This document shows, piece by piece, positions 44,552-45,482 of a stretch of 45,482 bases of DNA. The stretch comes from a virus, in the IMG/VR virus record IMGVR_UViG_3300005747_000028, positions 1 to 45,482 of that record. The stretch is one strand, 5' to 3'. Every line of letters begins with the position of its first letter. The stretch's first letter is position 1. The notes beneath the pieces were generated by a model. It made no database searches. It was not told the origin of the DNA and was given only the letters and a program-made list of their open reading frames with translations. The position numbers were made by a program, and so were the translations under genes.

Positions 44552-45358
44552 ATGATAGCACCTAAATCCATAGCAAGTAAGATCAGTAACGGGTTGCGTT
44601 ATGTGCAAGCACGACCAAGTACGTTCATTCCTCCAAATGTAAGAGCCGCGTTAGAGAAAGCGTCACAAGAAGTTGACGTTACTCCTGAAGACGCGGCATT
44701 TGTCGTTAAGTGGTACTCAGGTGGTCCTTATGGAATCCCCAAAGACGTATTCAAGCAACTTGTTGGTAAAGATGCGGGGCTATCTTGGTTTAAGAACTTG
44801 GCTAAAAAAGCTGCTCCGATTTATAAAGAAGATAGAATTGTTGAGCCGCCCACTAAAGTTAAAGAACGAAGAATTGTACACGAGAGTGTTGGTATTCCGG
44901 GTAGGAACGGTTGGACACCAACGTTTACTTCGTATGAAGATTCTGGAAGTACGTACATCTTCGTAGATTGGACAGGTGGTAGTGGGGCTAAACCCGGCAC
45001 AGGGTACATTGGTTCGACAGGATTAACCAACGATCTCATGGAGGCCACAAGTTTTTCATCGGGCGGCGGAACATCTACCGTCAGATCAATTCGATACGTT
45101 GACGCTGATACCGCTGTTACAATTAGCGATGATATTATTATTGCTACTGCTGGATGCACAATTACGCTACCTCCTGTAGCGGGTATTGATAAATATTTTA
45201 CGATTAAATCTAAAACCATTGAGCCGGTTGTTGTTTCTGCCGATGGAACGGAATTAATTGATGGTGAAGATAGTCAAATACTAAATATAATTTATTATTC
45301 TATCGACCTTCACCCTGAAGATACGGGTGACGCACAAGCAGGATGGGCTGTAATCTAA
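44552..45358 (+). CDS. Probable virion appendage protein
   Basis: 268 residues. A helical first 100 residues (LPSTFIPPN-type start, then KNLAKKAAPIYKEDR) is followed by a Gly/Ser/Thr-rich beta region. The C-terminal domain (VDADTAVTISDDIIIATAGC, ITLPPVAGIDKYFTIKSKT) is typical of tail-fibre and tail-tip repeat domains. No clear ribosome site precedes the ATG, so the upstream RNA may help initiation. Assignment rests on composition and position. Confidence 0.55.
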   Translation: MIAPKSIASKISNGLRYVQARPSTFIPPNVRAALEKASQEVDVTPEDAAFVVKWYSGGPYGIPKDVFKQLVGKDAGLSWFKNLAKKAAPIYKEDRIVEPPTKVKERRIVHESVGIPGRNGWTPTFTSYEDSGSTYIFVDWTGGSGAKPGTGYIGSTGLTNDLMEATSFSSGGGTSTVRSIRYVDADTAVTISDDIIIATAGCTITLPPVAGIDKYFTIKSKTIEPVVVSADGTELIDGEDSQILNIIYYSIDLHPEDTGDAQAGWAVI

Positions 45359-45482
45359 ATGGCAAATAACGTAATACCTGACGAAATCAACGTAATCAAT
45401 GATGCGTTGTCTGTTACAGGGCAAGGCTCTGGAGCAACAGCACAACGTGTCCAGCTATCTGATGAGTCTCTTGTTGCTCTAG
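45359..45482 (+). CDS. Hypothetical late protein, partial
   Basis: 41 residues before the window ends: MANNVIPDEINVINDALSVT then GQGSGATAQRVQLSDESLVA. The ATG overlaps the preceding stop (TAAATG), so it is coupled to the gene before. Likely a virion protein by position. Confidence 0.55.
   Translation, partial: MANNVIPDEINVINDALSVTGQGSGATAQRVQLSDESLVAL

Noticed and set aside
1-45482. Temperate phage or prophage
   Set aside because: No integrase, repressor, attachment site or excisionase was recognised; many lytic takeover genes are present.

Overview
The window reads as part of the genome of a large, virulent-type tailed dsDNA phage (Caudoviricetes) of a gammaproteobacterium. It carries a terminase large subunit, a probable small terminase, a phage primase-helicase, family B polymerase, SSB, endonuclease I, rIIA/rIIB, DenV, NrdA/NrdB, PhoH, a ClpP-like protease and a very large tRNA array. 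I saw no integrase or repressor. The host class is inferred from sigma70-type promoters (TTGACA with 17-19 nt spacing), E. coli-type DnaA boxes and an rrn-type boxA. Nearly all genes before 41.9 kb lie on the minus strand in tightly overlapping operons. Plus-strand genes are an island at 21.2-22.3 kb and the late genes from 42.1 kb onward.

Layout. 0-5.5 kb: partial macro-domain gene, a candidate giant structured RNA (about 0.45-1.49 kb), a low-molecular-weight phosphatase-like gene, and about 33 minus-strand tRNA genes covering all 20 amino acids, mixed with aberrant tRNA-like genes (one circularly permuted, several lacking U33, one with tandem T arms). A sigma70 promoter sits at the head of the array and a terminator isolates it from the next operon. 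5.6-9.9 kb: DUF458-like RNase H fold protein, ECF-type sigma factor, ribonucleotide reductase, and a tmRNA-like gene of unusual topology just upstream of nrdB. 9.9-16.9 kb: replication and recombination operon (endonuclease I, PD-(D/E)XK nuclease, SSB, polymerase, primase-helicase). 17.2-19.1 kb: a richer-GC block of small Ea22-like and other accessory genes that looks acquired. 19.2-21.1 kb: nucleotidyltransferase, zinc ribbon, DenV. 21.2-22.3 kb: small terminase-like and HNH genes on plus. 22.3-24.6 kb: small genes ending in a strong early promoter, then an AT-rich tract and a compact structured element. 24.6-27.5 kb: rIIB and rIIA. 27.6-34.6 kb: many tiny genes, often preceded by the same GGTAAACTTTATG initiation cassette. 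34.55-35.7 kb: about 1.1 kb of noncoding DNA with paired DnaA boxes, a parS-like palindrome, boxA and direct repeats. 35.7-42.1 kb: operon with an NAD+ salvage pair (NAMPT and NMN adenylyltransferase-Nudix), a deoxyribosyltransferase-like protein, ClpP-like protease and PhoH. 42.1-45.5 kb: terminase large subunit, RNase HI (minus), a structured intergenic RNA candidate, and the first virion-type genes.

How it fits together. The phage supplies dNTPs (NrdAB), its own replication fork, DNA repair (DenV, endonuclease I), a complete set of tRNA isotypes and a nucleotidyltransferase, and it can rebuild NAD+ from nicotinamide. That pairing is known to defeat NAD+-depleting defences, and the macro domain fits the same theme. 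The most unusual content is RNA: a permuted tRNA, a tmRNA-like gene with the tRNA-like domain placed entirely before the tag, and two or three large structured noncoding segments.
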